Shown here: positions 52,790 through 63,279 of the stretch, one piece after another | Position numbering within the stretch: position 1 is the first letter of the stretch | How the letters are laid out: each line of letters opens with the position of its first letter | Source of the DNA: Arthrobacter sp. zg-Y820 | GTDB lineage: Bacteria; Actinomycetota; Actinomycetes; Actinomycetales; Micrococcaceae | Direction: 5' to 3' | NCBI RefSeq assembly: GCF_030142155.1 | Contig: NZ_CP126247.1 | Location: 1,736,001 to 1,800,000 of the forward strand | DNA: 64,000 nt | Notes under the pieces: generated by a model | Database searches by the model: none | Seen by the model: only the letters and a program-made list of their open reading frames with translations | What the model was told of the DNA's origin: nothing | Program-made: the position numbers and the translations under genes

Positions 52790-52995
52790 ATCGATCTCGA
52801 TCTCGGCCCCGTTCCACCGCGCGTCCTCCACGCAACCGCAATCGCCACAGTCATCCGCGTAACCGGTGGCACCTTCCGCCTGGTCGACAGACTCGTCACC
52901 CAGATAGAACGCATCCAAAAACTCAACAAGCTCGACGGGCTCACACCAGAAATCGTCGACGCCGCCCGCTCTCTCCTTATCGGCCATTTAAATGT
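52790..52995 (+). pseudogene. 3' remnant of a transposition-type AAA ATPase (TniB/IstB-like)
   Basis: It encodes VIRVTGGTFRLVDRLVTQIE, RIQKLNKLDGLTPEIVDAAR, SLLIG. The VTGG.FRL..RL..QIER pattern near the C-terminus is typical of TnsC/TniB-like transposition ATPases. TGTCGCTAGAAAC follows at 52993, a TGT-type end as seen in Tn5053/Tn402-class elements, though no partner end was found. Confidence 0.5.
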
Positions 52996-53233
52996 CGCTA
53001 GAAACAGGCCAGTTACCTCTGCGACTCACATGCGATCGCGCAGTCTTAGCGGCGCTGAGTGTCCTGCAGCTATGTATTGGAACTTCTCATTGAGCTTTTT
53101 GATGCGGTCCTTTGATGCAAGACACTTTTGGCTAATTCGGGCGGCAACCGTCGGCGTGTGTCGAGCCGCCGTTTGAGAACTCGCACGGCCGGGCTAAGAA
53201 GACTCTTGACGTGACCCGCACCACATGTAACCT
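52996..53233. other. Region between transposon scrap and hpa operon
   Basis: No gene seen. A -35-like TTGACG near 53211 precedes the hpa operon. Confidence 0.4.
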
Positions 53234-53259
53234 GATCATATACGATTTCGTACTTGATC
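53234..53259. promoter_or_regulatory. 26-bp nested palindrome upstream of the hpa operon, candidate GntR operator
   Basis: GATCA-ta-TACGA-tt-TCGTA-ct-TGATC is symmetric at both inner and outer arms. It starts just after the presumed -10 region (TTGACG near 53211, TAACCT near 53228) and ends 10 bp before the ATG of the first gene. This is a position suited to repression by the operon's own GntR protein. Confidence 0.65.
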
Positions 53260-53269
53260 CAGGAGAGAC

Positions 53270-54742
53270 ATGGGCAACGACGCCACCAAGGACACGCTGA
53301 AGCAGGCCGGCAAGGTCATTGCCGTCCACATCAACTACCCTTCACGGGCAGCAGAACGCGGACGCACCCCGGAACAGCCCTCCTACTTCCTCAAGCCCAG
53401 CTCCTCCCTGGCCCTGACCGGCGGCGCCGTGGAGCGCCCGGTCGGCTGCGAACTGCTCGGCTTCGAAGGCGAAATCGCCCTCGTCATCGGCAAGATCGCT
53501 CGCCGCGTAACCGTCGAAGACGCGTGGAGCTACGTCGGGGGAGTGACCGCCAGCAATGACCTGGGCGTGTACGACCTGCGCTGGGCAGACAAAGGCTCCA
53601 ACCTCCGCTCCAAGGGCGGTGACGGCTTCACCCCCGTCGGCCCCCACATCCTCGACGCCTCAACTATCGACCCCGCCGCACTGCGCGTCCGCACCTGGGT
53701 CAACGGCGAACTCGCGCAGGACGACACCACCGCTGACCTGCTCTTCCCCTTCGCACGGTTGGTTGCGGACCTTTCCCAGCTGCTCACCCTGGAACCGGGC
53801 GACCTGATCCTTACCGGAACCCCCGCCGGTGCCTCCGTGGCCGTGCCGGGCGACCGCCTCGAGGTCGAAGTCGACGTTCCCGGCACGGACAAAACCACCG
53901 GCCGCCTCACCACCACCGTCACCGAAGGCACGACGCCGCTGGCACGCTTCGGCGCCCAGCCGAAAATCGACGACAAGCAGCGCGAAGAAGCCTGGGGCTC
54001 CGCAGAAAAGGCCGGCCTCGCCCCGCAGCAGGAACAGCCCAAAACCCTTACCCCGGAACTCAAAGCCAAACTCGAATCCGTTGCCACCGCCACCCTGTCC
54101 TCGCAGATGCGCGCCCGCGGCCTGAACAACGTCTCCATCGACGGCCTCACCGGCACCAAGACCGGCCGCAAGGTCGTCGGCACCGCCCGCACCCTGCGCT
54201 TCGTCCCCAACCGCGAGGACCTCTTCAAGACCCACGGCGGCGGCTACAACGCGCAGAAACGCGCCATCGACTCCGTGGGGGAGGGCGAAATCCTGGTCAT
54301 GGAAGCCCGCGGCGAAAAGGGCACGGGCACTCTGGGCGACATCCTCGCCCTGCGCGCCAAGCACAACGGCGCCGCAGCCATCATCACCGACGGCGGCGTC
54401 CGCGACTACTCCACCGTCGCCGGCATCGACCTGCCCGTCTACTGCGCCAACCCGCACCCCGCCGTCCTCGGCCGCAAGCACGTCCCCTGGGACACCGACA
54501 TCACCATCGCCTGCGGCGGCGCCACCGTGCAGCCCGGCGACATCATCGTGGCCGACGACGACGGCATCCTCGTCATCCCGCCGGCCATCGCCGAGGAGCT
54601 GGTGGAGGCCTGCCTGAAGCAGGAACACCAGGAAGAGTTCATCGCCGAAATGGTGAAGGCCGGCCACGGTGTCGACGGGCTGTACCCGATGAACGCCGCT
54701 TGGAAGGAAAAGTACGAGGCCTGGGCAGCGGAACAGGCATGA
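53270..54742 (+). CDS. hpaG: HpaG-like fumarylacetoacetate hydrolase-family enzyme fused to an RraA/HMG-aldolase domain
   Basis: 490 residues, ATG with AGGAGAGAC upstream. Residues ~1-225 are an FAH domain (YPSRAAERGRTPEQPSYFLK, FEGEIALVIGKIARRV, SNDLGVYDLRWADKGSN, LILTGTPAGASVAVPGD), the fold of 5-oxopent-3-ene-1,2,5-tricarboxylate decarboxylase/isomerase. Residues ~265-480 are an RraA-like domain (LSSQMRARGLNNVSIDGL, GDILALRAKHNGAAAIITDG, GVRDYSTV, VQPGDIIVADDDGILVIP) of the HMG-aldolase/oxaloacetate-decarboxylase type. Enterobacterial HpaG is instead two FAH halves. It is the first gene of the operon, with its stop overlapping the regulator start. Confidence 0.85.
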   Translation: MGNDATKDTLKQAGKVIAVHINYPSRAAERGRTPEQPSYFLKPSSSLALTGGAVERPVGCELLGFEGEIALVIGKIARRVTVEDAWSYVGGVTASNDLGVYDLRWADKGSNLRSKGGDGFTPVGPHILDASTIDPAALRVRTWVNGELAQDDTTADLLFPFARLVADLSQLLTLEPGDLILTGTPAGASVAVPGDRLEVEVDVPGTDKTTGRLTTTVTEGTTPLARFGAQPKIDDKQREEAWGSAEKAGLAPQQEQPKTLTPELKAKLESVATATLSSQMRARGLNNVSIDGLTGTKTGRKVVGTARTLRFVPNREDLFKTHGGGYNAQKRAIDSVGEGEILVMEARGEKGTGTLGDILALRAKHNGAAAIITDGGVRDYSTVAGIDLPVYCANPHPAVLGRKHVPWDTDITIACGGATVQPGDIIVADDDGILVIPPAIAEELVEACLKQEHQEEFIAEMVKAGHGVDGLYPMNAAWKEKYEAWAAEQA

Positions 54743-55449
54743 GCAGCGTGAGTGGCCCCGCGACCGGCACCGGGCAAGCCAGCAGCACCGCCACCGGCTC
54801 CAAATCGGAGCAGGCTTATACCCAGCTGAAGGACCGCATCCTCGGCGGAGAAATGAGCCCGGGCTACCGCCTGGTGCTCAGCAGTATCGCCACGGAGATG
54901 GGCTTCAGTGTGGTCCCCGTCCGGGAAGCCATCCGCCGGCTCGAAGCCGAAGGGCTGGTGCACTTTGAACGCAACGTGGGCGCCACAGTGGCCGGCATCG
55001 ATCCGGACCTGTACCTGCACACCATGCAGACCCTCAGCATCATCGAAGGCGCCGCCACCGCCCTGGCCGCCCCGGACATCAGCAAAGAGGAACTGGCGAA
55101 AGCCCGGGAACTCAACAACCAAATGCGCGAGGTCCTGGACAACTTCGACCCGGTCCGCTTCACCGCCCTGAACACCGAGTTCCACGCCCTGCTCTACGCC
55201 CGCTGCCCCAACCCGCACATCCTGGACCTGGTGCACCGCGGCTGGAACCGGCTGGGCCGGATACGCTCCTCCGTCTTCCGATACGTCCCGGACCGCGCGC
55301 ACGCTTCGGTGTCCGAACACGAAGCGCTGCTGCACCTGATCGAGGCACACGCCCCGGCCCCCGACGTCGAACACGCCGCCCGCGCGCACCGCACCAACAC
55401 GCTCAACGCCTTCCTGGCTCAGAACCACCAGCCGCCCTCACCGATCTAA
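54739..55449 (+). CDS. GntR-family (FCD) regulator of the hpa operon
   Basis: 236 residues. The winged helix spans ~20-90 (SEQAYTQLKDRILGGEMSPG, then SVVPVREAIRRLEAEGLVHF), followed by an all-helical FCD ligand domain (~100-225) with the metal-site pattern NTEFHALLYA and SEHEALLHLIEAH. ATG 54739 overlaps the preceding stop (ATGA). It is located inside the operon, so it is probably autoregulated. It should bind the palindrome at 53234-53259 and respond to homoprotocatechuate or a pathway intermediate (inferred). Confidence 0.88.
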   Translation: MSSVSGPATGTGQASSTATGSKSEQAYTQLKDRILGGEMSPGYRLVLSSIATEMGFSVVPVREAIRRLEAEGLVHFERNVGATVAGIDPDLYLHTMQTLSIIEGAATALAAPDISKEELAKARELNNQMREVLDNFDPVRFTALNTEFHALLYARCPNPHILDLVHRGWNRLGRIRSSVFRYVPDRAHASVSEHEALLHLIEAHAPAPDVEHAARAHRTNTLNAFLAQNHQPPSPI

Positions 55450-55484
55450 AAGCCTTCCGATATAAAGACTCGAAAGAGGAAACT

Positions 55485-57002
<1,518 letters not shown>

Positions 57003-57046
57003 CCCTTCCCCGACACTTCCCCCGCCTTTTGCAAAGGAGCAAAACC

Positions 57047-58150
57047 ATGGAGATCGAAAGCCGCATTCCCACCCCGAGCATCGCCCCGCCGGACATTGTC
57101 CGCTGCGCCTACACGGACCTGGTGGTCACCGATCTGGAACGGTCCCGGAAGTTCTACGTGGATGTCCTGGGCCTGCACGTCACCGAAGAGGACGACGACG
57201 CCATCTACCTGCGCTCCCTTGAGGAGTTCATCCACCACAACCTGGTGCTGCGCAAGGGTCCGGTGGCCGCCGTCGCCGCCCTGGCCTACCGCGTCCGCAC
57301 CCCCGAAGACGTGGACGTCGCCGAGGCCTACTACCAGGAACTGGGCTGCCGCACCGAACGACGGAAGGACGGCTTCACCAAGGGCATCGGCGACTCTGTG
57401 CGGGTGGAGGATCCGCTGGGCTTCCCCTACGAGTTCTTCTACGAAACCGAGCACGTGGAACGCCTCACCCAGCGCTACGACCTCTACTCCGCCGGGGAAC
57501 TCGTCCGCCTGGACCACTTCAACCAGGTCACCCCGGACGTGCCCCGCGGCCGCGCCTATCTGGAGGACCTGGGCTTCCGCGTCTCCGAGGACATCAAGGA
57601 TTCCGACGGCGTCACCTACGCCGCCTGGATGCACCGCAAGCACACCGTCCATGACACCGCCCTGACTGGCGGCGACGGCCCGCGGATGCACCACCTGGCC
57701 TTCGCGACGCATGAAAAGCACAACATCATCCAGATCTGCGACAAGATGGGCGCCCTGCGCATCTCCGACCGGATTGAACGCGGCCCCGGCCGGCACGGCG
57801 TCTCCAACGCCTTCTACCTCTACATCCTGGATCCGGACGACCACCGCATCGAGATCTATACGCAGGACTATTACACCGGCGATCCGGACAACCCCACCAT
57901 CACCTGGGACGTCCACGACAACCAGCGCCGCGACTGGTGGGGTAACCCCGTGGTCCCGTCCTGGTACACCGAGGCCTCCCTGGTGCTGGACCTGGACGGC
58001 AACCCGCAGCCGCTCACCGCCCGCACCGAGACCTCCGAAATGGCGGTCACCATTGGCGCCGACGGGTTCTCCTACACCCGCCCCGACGACGACGCCGGCA
58101 GCTCCGAGGGCGAGGCCGCGCAGGGCTTCAAAATCGGCACCCAGCTCTAG
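57047..58150 (+). CDS. hpaD: 3,4-dihydroxyphenylacetate (homoprotocatechuate) 2,3-dioxygenase
   Basis: 367-residue extradiol dioxygenase with two tandem VOC modules; opens the ring of homoprotocatechuate next to the hydroxyls. The C-terminal module carries the metal triad: His157 (LDHFNQVTPD), His216 (RMHHLAF) and Glu269 (HRIEIYTQDY). These line up, offset by two, with His155/His214/Glu267 of the Mn enzyme MndD of Arthrobacter globiformis. The preferred metal (Mn or Fe) cannot be read from sequence. ATG with AAAGGAGCAAAACC. Length and order match the Arthrobacter/Brevibacterium enzymes. Confidence 0.95.
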   Translation: MEIESRIPTPSIAPPDIVRCAYTDLVVTDLERSRKFYVDVLGLHVTEEDDDAIYLRSLEEFIHHNLVLRKGPVAAVAALAYRVRTPEDVDVAEAYYQELGCRTERRKDGFTKGIGDSVRVEDPLGFPYEFFYETEHVERLTQRYDLYSAGELVRLDHFNQVTPDVPRGRAYLEDLGFRVSEDIKDSDGVTYAAWMHRKHTVHDTALTGGDGPRMHHLAFATHEKHNIIQICDKMGALRISDRIERGPGRHGVSNAFYLYILDPDDHRIEIYTQDYYTGDPDNPTITWDVHDNQRRDWWGNPVVPSWYTEASLVLDLDGNPQPLTARTETSEMAVTIGADGFSYTRPDDDAGSSEGEAAQGFKIGTQL

Positions 58151-58178
58151 ACCGTCAGATCAAACAGAAAGCAGAGCC

Positions 58179-58964
58179 GTGCTAGATCAACAGACTCTCC
58201 GGGCGGTGGCCGATGAGCTGCTCGAAGCCCAACGCACCCGCACCCCGGTGCCGCGCCTGACCACGCGCTACCCCAACATGACCATCGAGGACTCCTACGC
58301 GGTGCAGAACCTGTGGCGGGAGCGGATGATCGCTGCCGGGCGGTCCCTGGCCGGCCACAAGATCGGCCTCACTTCCAAGGCCATGCAGGCCGCCACCGGC
58401 ATCACCGAACCCGACTACGGCGTCATCCTCGACGACATGGTGCTGGAAAACGGCTGCACGCTGGAGTGGGACCGCTACACCCATCCCCGTGTGGAGGTGG
58501 AGCTGGCGTTCGTGCTGGGCAAGCCGCTCTCCGGGCCGAACTGCACGCTCTTCGATGTCCTGCATGCCACGGACTACGTGGTGCCCGCACTGGAAATCCT
58601 GGACTCCCGGATCGAGATGGAGGGCCGGACCATCGTGGACACCATCGCGGACAACGCGGCGATGGGCGCCATGGTGGTCGGCGGCAATGCGGTGAAACCA
58701 GCCGACGTCGACCTGCGCTGGGTGTCGGCGCTGCTCTACCGGAACCAGAGTATCGAGGAGACCGGCGTCGCCGCCGGAGTGCTCAACCATCCCGCCGCCG
58801 GCGTGTACTGGCTGGCGAACAAACTGTCCGCCCACGGCACCTCGCTGGAAGCCGGAGAAATCATCCTGGCCGGATCCTTTACCCGCCCGATGTGGGTCTA
58901 CAAGGGGGATTCGGTCTACGCAGACTACGGACCGTTGGGAACCATCACATGCCGATTCGAGTAA
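58179..58964 (+). CDS. hpaH: 2-oxo-hept-3-ene-1,7-dioate hydratase
   Basis: 261 residues, GTG start. FAH-like fold of the hydratase/decarboxylase group; hydrates 2-oxo-hept-3-ene-1,7-dioate to the 4-hydroxy acid. Signatures: GHKIGLTSKAMQAATGITEP, DYGVILDDMVLENG, HPRVEVELAFVLGKPLSGPN with the metal-binding glutamates, and EAGEIILAGSFTRPM. Enterobacterial HpaH is about 267 residues. It overlaps hpaI by 16 bp, so the two last pathway steps are translationally coupled. Confidence 0.93.
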   Translation: MLDQQTLRAVADELLEAQRTRTPVPRLTTRYPNMTIEDSYAVQNLWRERMIAAGRSLAGHKIGLTSKAMQAATGITEPDYGVILDDMVLENGCTLEWDRYTHPRVEVELAFVLGKPLSGPNCTLFDVLHATDYVVPALEILDSRIEMEGRTIVDTIADNAAMGAMVVGGNAVKPADVDLRWVSALLYRNQSIEETGVAAGVLNHPAAGVYWLANKLSAHGTSLEAGEIILAGSFTRPMWVYKGDSVYADYGPLGTITCRFE

Positions 58965-59758
58965 ACGCCGAGGAAACCTTCGGAGCCCGGCTGGCCACTG
59001 CCGGCCGGCATCAGGCCGGCATGTGGGTCTGTTCCGGCAGCCCGCTGGTTGCCGAAATCTGCGCTGGCTCCGGGCTGGACTGGCTGCTGATCGACGCAGA
59101 GCACAGTCCCAACGGGCTGGAGTCGCTGCTGGCGCAGCTGCAGGCGGTGCACGGCTACCCGGTTAGCCCGGTGGTCCGGCCGCCGTCGGGCGACCCGGTG
59201 CTGCTCAAGCAGTACCTGGACCTGGGGGCGCAGAACCTGCTGATTCCCATGGTTGACACGCCCGAGCAGGCCGCCGAGCTGGTCCGGGCCGTGCGGTATC
59301 CGCCGCAGGGCATCCGGGGTGTGGGCAGTGCCCTGGCTCGGGCCTCGCGCTGGAACCGGATCGAGGGGTACCTCGAGAACGCCGCCGAGTCCGTAACGCT
59401 GCTGGTGCAGATCGAAACGGCCGCCGCCGTGGAGAACGTGGCGGCGATTGCCGCGGTGGACGGGGTGGACGGGCTGTTCATCGGGCCGTCGGACCTCGCC
59501 GCGTCCATGGGACATCTCGGCCAGCAGGAGCATCCCGAGGTGATTGCCGCCGTCGAGCACTGCATCCGCACCGTGAAGGCCGCCGGGAAACCGGTGGGCG
59601 TGAACGCGTTCGCTGAAGCCGCCGCCCGGCGCTACCTCGACGCCGGCGTGGACTTCATCCTGGTGGGCGCCGACGTCGCACTCCTGGCCCGGGGCAGCGA
59701 AGCCCTGGCCGCGAAGTATCTCCCCGCCGCCGACGACGGCGTCCGCGCGAGTTACTGA
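58949..59758 (+). CDS. hpaI: 4-hydroxy-2-oxoheptanedioate aldolase
   Basis: 269-residue class II pyruvate aldolase; cleaves 4-hydroxy-2-oxoheptanedioate to pyruvate and succinate semialdehyde. The catalytic/metal residues can be traced: His52 (LLIDAEHSPN), Arg78 (VVRPP), the metal Glu in VQIETAAAVEN and Asp in FIGPSDLAASMG. This corresponds to the His45/Arg70/Glu149/Asp175 set known for the E. coli enzyme. Last gene of the operon; convergent with the M23 gene only 10 bp away. No succinate-semialdehyde dehydrogenase gene is in the window. Confidence 0.94.
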   Translation: MPIRVNAEETFGARLATAGRHQAGMWVCSGSPLVAEICAGSGLDWLLIDAEHSPNGLESLLAQLQAVHGYPVSPVVRPPSGDPVLLKQYLDLGAQNLLIPMVDTPEQAAELVRAVRYPPQGIRGVGSALARASRWNRIEGYLENAAESVTLLVQIETAAAVENVAAIAAVDGVDGLFIGPSDLAASMGHLGQQEHPEVIAAVEHCIRTVKAAGKPVGVNAFAEAAARRYLDAGVDFILVGADVALLARGSEALAAKYLPAADDGVRASY

Positions 59759-59768
59759 CGGCTCGTCC

Positions 59769-60455
59769 TCAGGGTGCCTCCACCGTGGAGGCCTCCTGCG
59801 GCAGCATGTTCTCGCGGGGGAGAAAGGTGCTGCCGCGGGCGGGCTTCTCGCCGAAGGACCGGAAAACCAGCGGCAGTCCGCGGGCTGTCCACGGGTCCGT
59901 TCCGTCCATTGCCTGCACGTGCACATGGGGCTGGGTGGAGTTGCCGGAGTTCCCGCAGGCCGCGATCTGCTGACCCTCGCGGACCTGCTCTCCGGTGCGA
60001 ACACGGACAGTGCCGGCCTGCAGATGCATCACGCCCACCACCGCGTTGCCGTCGGGCGTTGCGATGAGGACATAGTTGCCCGCAACGGCTCCGATTCCGC
60101 TGCGCAGCCGGGCCGGCTGGCCCAGCAGGTAGGGGAGGAGGGCCAGCTGGGAACGGCGCGCCTCGTGGTCCTGCTCGCCGTCGTGCACCGCGACAACCTC
60201 GCCGGCGACCGGAGCGAGGATCGGGCGCCCGAAGGCGAAGAACAGCTCCGGAGGTTCGGTGGCGAACGCCGTCCGCCAACCGACGGCGGGAGCCGACCGG
60301 CCGGCGTCGTCCACTCCCACGAAGTCGATGGCATACGTGGTGGCGAGCAGATGGGTGCCGTGGCTGGGCACCCGGCGCAGGGGACTGTTTTCCACCCTCC
60401 ACTTTCCGGTGAAGGGAAGGGACACCGCCACGGTACCGTCCTGACCAATTGTCAT
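59769..60455 (-). CDS. M23-family peptidase-like protein
   Basis: 228 residues without a signal peptide. The LytM-type metal site is visible as HGTHLLATTYAIDFVG (N-terminal His...Asp) and the HVHVQ motif after GNSGNSTQP. The beta-core segments GRPILAPVAGEVVAVHDG and AGNYVLIATPDGNAVVGVMH lie between. It probably binds zinc; members lacking export signals may act on non-wall substrates. ATG overlaps the stop of the upstream ltrA-like gene (ATGA), so the two are co-transcribed. Confidence 0.85.
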   Translation of the reverse strand: MTIGQDGTVAVSLPFTGKWRVENSPLRRVPSHGTHLLATTYAIDFVGVDDAGRSAPAVGWRTAFATEPPELFFAFGRPILAPVAGEVVAVHDGEQDHEARRSQLALLPYLLGQPARLRSGIGAVAGNYVLIATPDGNAVVGVMHLQAGTVRVRTGEQVREGQQIAACGNSGNSTQPHVHVQAMDGTDPWTARGLPLVFRSFGEKPARGSTFLPRENMLPQEASTVEAP

Positions 60456-61660
60456 GGTTCCAGGCTTCTGCCCCGGATGCGTCCCCTGGGCCCGGCGTAC
60501 CGCACGTTTTCCACGGCCACCAACGCGGCAATGATGACGGTGACGAGCAGGAGGGCCGCCAGGGAAGTGAGCTGGGGCCGAGCGGCCAGCAGGGCCAGCA
60601 GGAGTGCGGCCGTTCCGAGGCGCCACTTTTTCCAGCCGGCGCCCATCCGCCGCCAGAAGGCCGCAATGGCAAGCAGGTACAGTGCCGGTCCGCCGAACAA
60701 CGCGAAGGCCCCGACGCGGCCCAGGCTTTTCCCCTCCTCCACATGCGCCAGCGCGTCCTCCACGCCCAGGGCAGTGAGGACAATCCCGGCCACGAGGGGC
60801 AGATGCAGGAAGGTGTACGCGACGACGGCGGCCGAGGAGCGGGCGGCTCCGTGCAGTGCGGCGAAGCGGTGTTCGGCAGCGATTGCCGTGACGTCGAAGT
60901 AGAGCCACCAGAGTCCGATGGACAGGCAGATTCCTGCCGCCGCACCGGTAAGCACCGGTACGCTCACGGGCACCTCGGACGCGCCGGCACCGATGGAAAC
61001 GATGGATTCGCCGAGCGCGAGGATGACCACGAGCCCGTACCGTTCGGTCCAGTGCGCGGCGGACTGAACCCGCCAGTTCCCGTGCCACGAGATGAGGAAG
61101 GTGAGGCCGGTGTCCAGCACCATGCCGGCCAGCCAGAACCAGGTCTGTGCGGGTCCGCCCAGCAGCGCCCCGGTGATGACCAGCGCCGCTCCCAGGACAG
61201 CGGTGACGGTCAGTTTGGCGATCTGGCGCCGCAGGGGCTGATCGTTCCCGGCCGCATACACGTACAGGCCCAGGTGCAGGATCCGGACCGCGGTGTAGGC
61301 CAGGGCAAGGACCAGCGGGCCGTCGAGTCCGCCGTCGAGGTCGTCGAAGGCCTCCGGAATGGCCAGCGCGGCAATGAAAATCGCCACCATGACGGCGGAC
61401 AGGCCGAACCGCATGAGTCCTTCATCGGCGTGCGCCTGGTTCGCGAGCCAGGAGAAGGGCGCCCAGGACCACCACAGCAGAACCAGGATGACGATCCCCT
61501 GCAGCACACCCAGGAATGAGTACTCATGCACCATGAACCCGGTGACCTGGGTGAAGGCGAACACGAACACCAGGTCAAAGAACAGCTCAAAGGTGGTGAC
61601 CCGGTGCGTCTCATCCGAGATGCGGGCAGCAGAGCGCGGCGGGCGCGGCAGATGCGGCAT
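60452..61660 (-). CDS. ltrA: Low-temperature-requirement A (LtrA) family membrane protein
   Basis: 402 residues, about twelve membrane spans. The family's N-terminal signature TTFELFFDLVFVFAFTQVTG is followed by WWSWAPFSWLANQAH. The central ERYGLVVILALGESIVSIGA and the SIGLWWLYFD motif are present. First described as needed for growth of Listeria at low temperature; molecular function unknown. The ATG at 61660 is chosen because homology starts there, although the open frame reaches 62581. It is followed by and coupled to the M23-like gene. Confidence 0.88.
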   Translation of the reverse strand: MPHLPRPPRSAARISDETHRVTTFELFFDLVFVFAFTQVTGFMVHEYSFLGVLQGIVILVLLWWSWAPFSWLANQAHADEGLMRFGLSAVMVAIFIAALAIPEAFDDLDGGLDGPLVLALAYTAVRILHLGLYVYAAGNDQPLRRQIAKLTVTAVLGAALVITGALLGGPAQTWFWLAGMVLDTGLTFLISWHGNWRVQSAAHWTERYGLVVILALGESIVSIGAGASEVPVSVPVLTGAAAGICLSIGLWWLYFDVTAIAAEHRFAALHGAARSSAAVVAYTFLHLPLVAGIVLTALGVEDALAHVEEGKSLGRVGAFALFGGPALYLLAIAAFWRRMGAGWKKWRLGTAALLLALLAARPQLTSLAALLLVTVIIAALVAVENVRYAGPRGRIRGRSLEP

Positions 61661-61771
61661 GGCACCAAGGATAGGAGGCCTCCAGCCGTGAATCACCCCT
61701 GCAGTGCCCGGCCGCTCCGGCTGGCAGTATCCGCGGTAAATGAAACCCGACGTCCCGGGTATATTGTTCGC

Positions 61772-62662
61772 ATGCCCAACAAGAATGTGTTCCCCACCAC
61801 TTCCGATCGGATCAGGGTTCCGGTGGCCGGCGGAGGCGCCGTTGCCGGAACCCTGCGGATACCGGTCGGAGCGTCGCCCGTCGCCGCGGTGGCCATCCAT
61901 CCGGCGACGGCGGTGGCCGAACGCCTGTACACGGGCTTCGCCGAGTATCTTGCCGAGAACGGATTTGCCGTCTTCACCTACGACTACCGCGGCACCGGGG
62001 CCTCCGGCAGCCCGAAGGCCAACCGCACGCTGCGGATGCGGGATTGGATGTTCCAGGATGTCCCCGCGGTGGCTGCCTGGATGGCAGGCAGGTTTCCGGA
62101 CCTGCCGCAGCTCGCCGTCGGGCACAGCATCGGCGGCCATGCACTGGTCCTCAACAACGGAACCGCCGGCCTCTCCGGGTTTGTCGCCGTCGCATCCCAC
62201 GGCGGGGTCACCCGGGCCATCGAAAACCGCAGGGAGCGCATCCGGGTGACGCTGGTCCTGCGTGTCCTGGGGCCGCTGGCTGCACGGGTGCTTGGTTTCG
62301 TGCCGGGTAAGCGCATGGGGCTCGGTGAGGACATGCCCGGCGCGGCGATGCTGGAATGGAGCCGCTGGTCCCGGATGCCCGGCTACTTCTTTGACGACCC
62401 CGGCATGCGGGCGTCCGAGCGGGCTGCCAAGGTGGATACCGACGTCTTCGCCATTGGATTCAGCGATGACCCATGGGCCACGCCGAAGCAGATTGACGCT
62501 GTTTACGGCTGCCTGGTCAATGCGGCGGTGGAGCGACGCACCTATACGCCCGACGACGGCGGAGTCCCCGCGATCGGGCACATGGGCTTTTTCCGGCGAG
62601 GTGTCCGGGACACCCTCTGGCCGCAGGTCCGGGACTGGCTCAGTGAGCGGGCCGGAACTTAG
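61772..62662 (+). CDS. Alpha/beta hydrolase, apparently leaderless
   Basis: 296 residues. The fold is indicated by VFTYDYRGTGASGSPKA, the nucleophile elbow GHSIGGHA and a C-terminal His in IGHMGFF. It is similar to predicted serine esterases of the YheT/YdjC-like group, with a lid rich in Arg and Trp. TATATT ends 6 nt before the ATG and there is no Shine-Dalgarno, so the transcript is probably leaderless. Divergent from ltrA. Confidence 0.83.
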   Translation: MPNKNVFPTTSDRIRVPVAGGGAVAGTLRIPVGASPVAAVAIHPATAVAERLYTGFAEYLAENGFAVFTYDYRGTGASGSPKANRTLRMRDWMFQDVPAVAAWMAGRFPDLPQLAVGHSIGGHALVLNNGTAGLSGFVAVASHGGVTRAIENRRERIRVTLVLRVLGPLAARVLGFVPGKRMGLGEDMPGAAMLEWSRWSRMPGYFFDDPGMRASERAAKVDTDVFAIGFSDDPWATPKQIDAVYGCLVNAAVERRTYTPDDGGVPAIGHMGFFRRGVRDTLWPQVRDWLSERAGT

Positions 62663-62706
62663 ATGGCGGCAGTTGGCCGGGCAGGCGCATCTGCTGAGAT
62701 GGGCTA

Positions 62707-63243
62707 ATGCGCCAAGATCCCTCCAACTGGACTCCTGCCAGCACCGAGCGGCTCCTGCTGCGCCGGCTGGAACCGGAGGACCGGGAAGACGCTGTCCGGA
62801 TCCACGCCGATCCCCGGACCAACCGCTACAACCCCGACGACTTCAGCGCGGCTGCTGCCGAGGTGCTTTTTGAGATGTTTCTGGAGCACTGGAACCGGGA
62901 GGGGTTCGGCTACTGGGCAGTGGCCGAGCGAGCAGCTCCGCAGACGGTGATCGGGTTTACCGGCCTGCACCTGGGCCGGGTGGATGGCCGGGAAATTCTC
63001 AACCTTTACTACCGCTACGATCCCGCGGTGTGGGGCCGCGGGTACGCGACTGAAGGAGCCGCCGAGGCCGTCCGCAGGGGGCTGGTCCACTTTCCGGACG
63101 TGCCGGTATTGGCGCGCACAAATGACCTTAACCGGCCTTCCCAGCACACCGCGCTGGCGGCGGGGCTGCTGCGCCGCGCAGATCTGGACCGGCGAAGCGG
63201 TGAGCGCCTGAATGTGTATTTTGCCCTCGGCTGGCCGGACTGA
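62707..63243 (+). CDS. GNAT-family N-acetyltransferase (RimJ/RimL-like)
   Basis: 178 residues. Acetyl-CoA-binding motif: AVWGRGYATEGAAEAVRRGL near residue 110, preceded by TERLLLRRLEPEDRE at the N-terminus. This is the pattern of acetyltransferases that modify ribosomal protein N-termini or small amines. It lies 44 bp after the hydrolase, perhaps co-transcribed. Acceptor unknown. Confidence 0.85.
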   Translation: MRQDPSNWTPASTERLLLRRLEPEDREDAVRIHADPRTNRYNPDDFSAAAAEVLFEMFLEHWNREGFGYWAVAERAAPQTVIGFTGLHLGRVDGREILNLYYRYDPAVWGRGYATEGAAEAVRRGLVHFPDVPVLARTNDLNRPSQHTALAAGLLRRADLDRRSGERLNVYFALGWPD

Positions 63244-63279
63244 TCGGGCCGTCGGCCGGGAGCAGCGGAGCAACCCGTC

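Noticed and set aside
52349..52987. 212-codon minus-strand frame as one real protein
   Set aside because: Its first third is antisense to the AAA-ATPase remnant and its end runs past the inversion joint. Only the middle is coherent protein.
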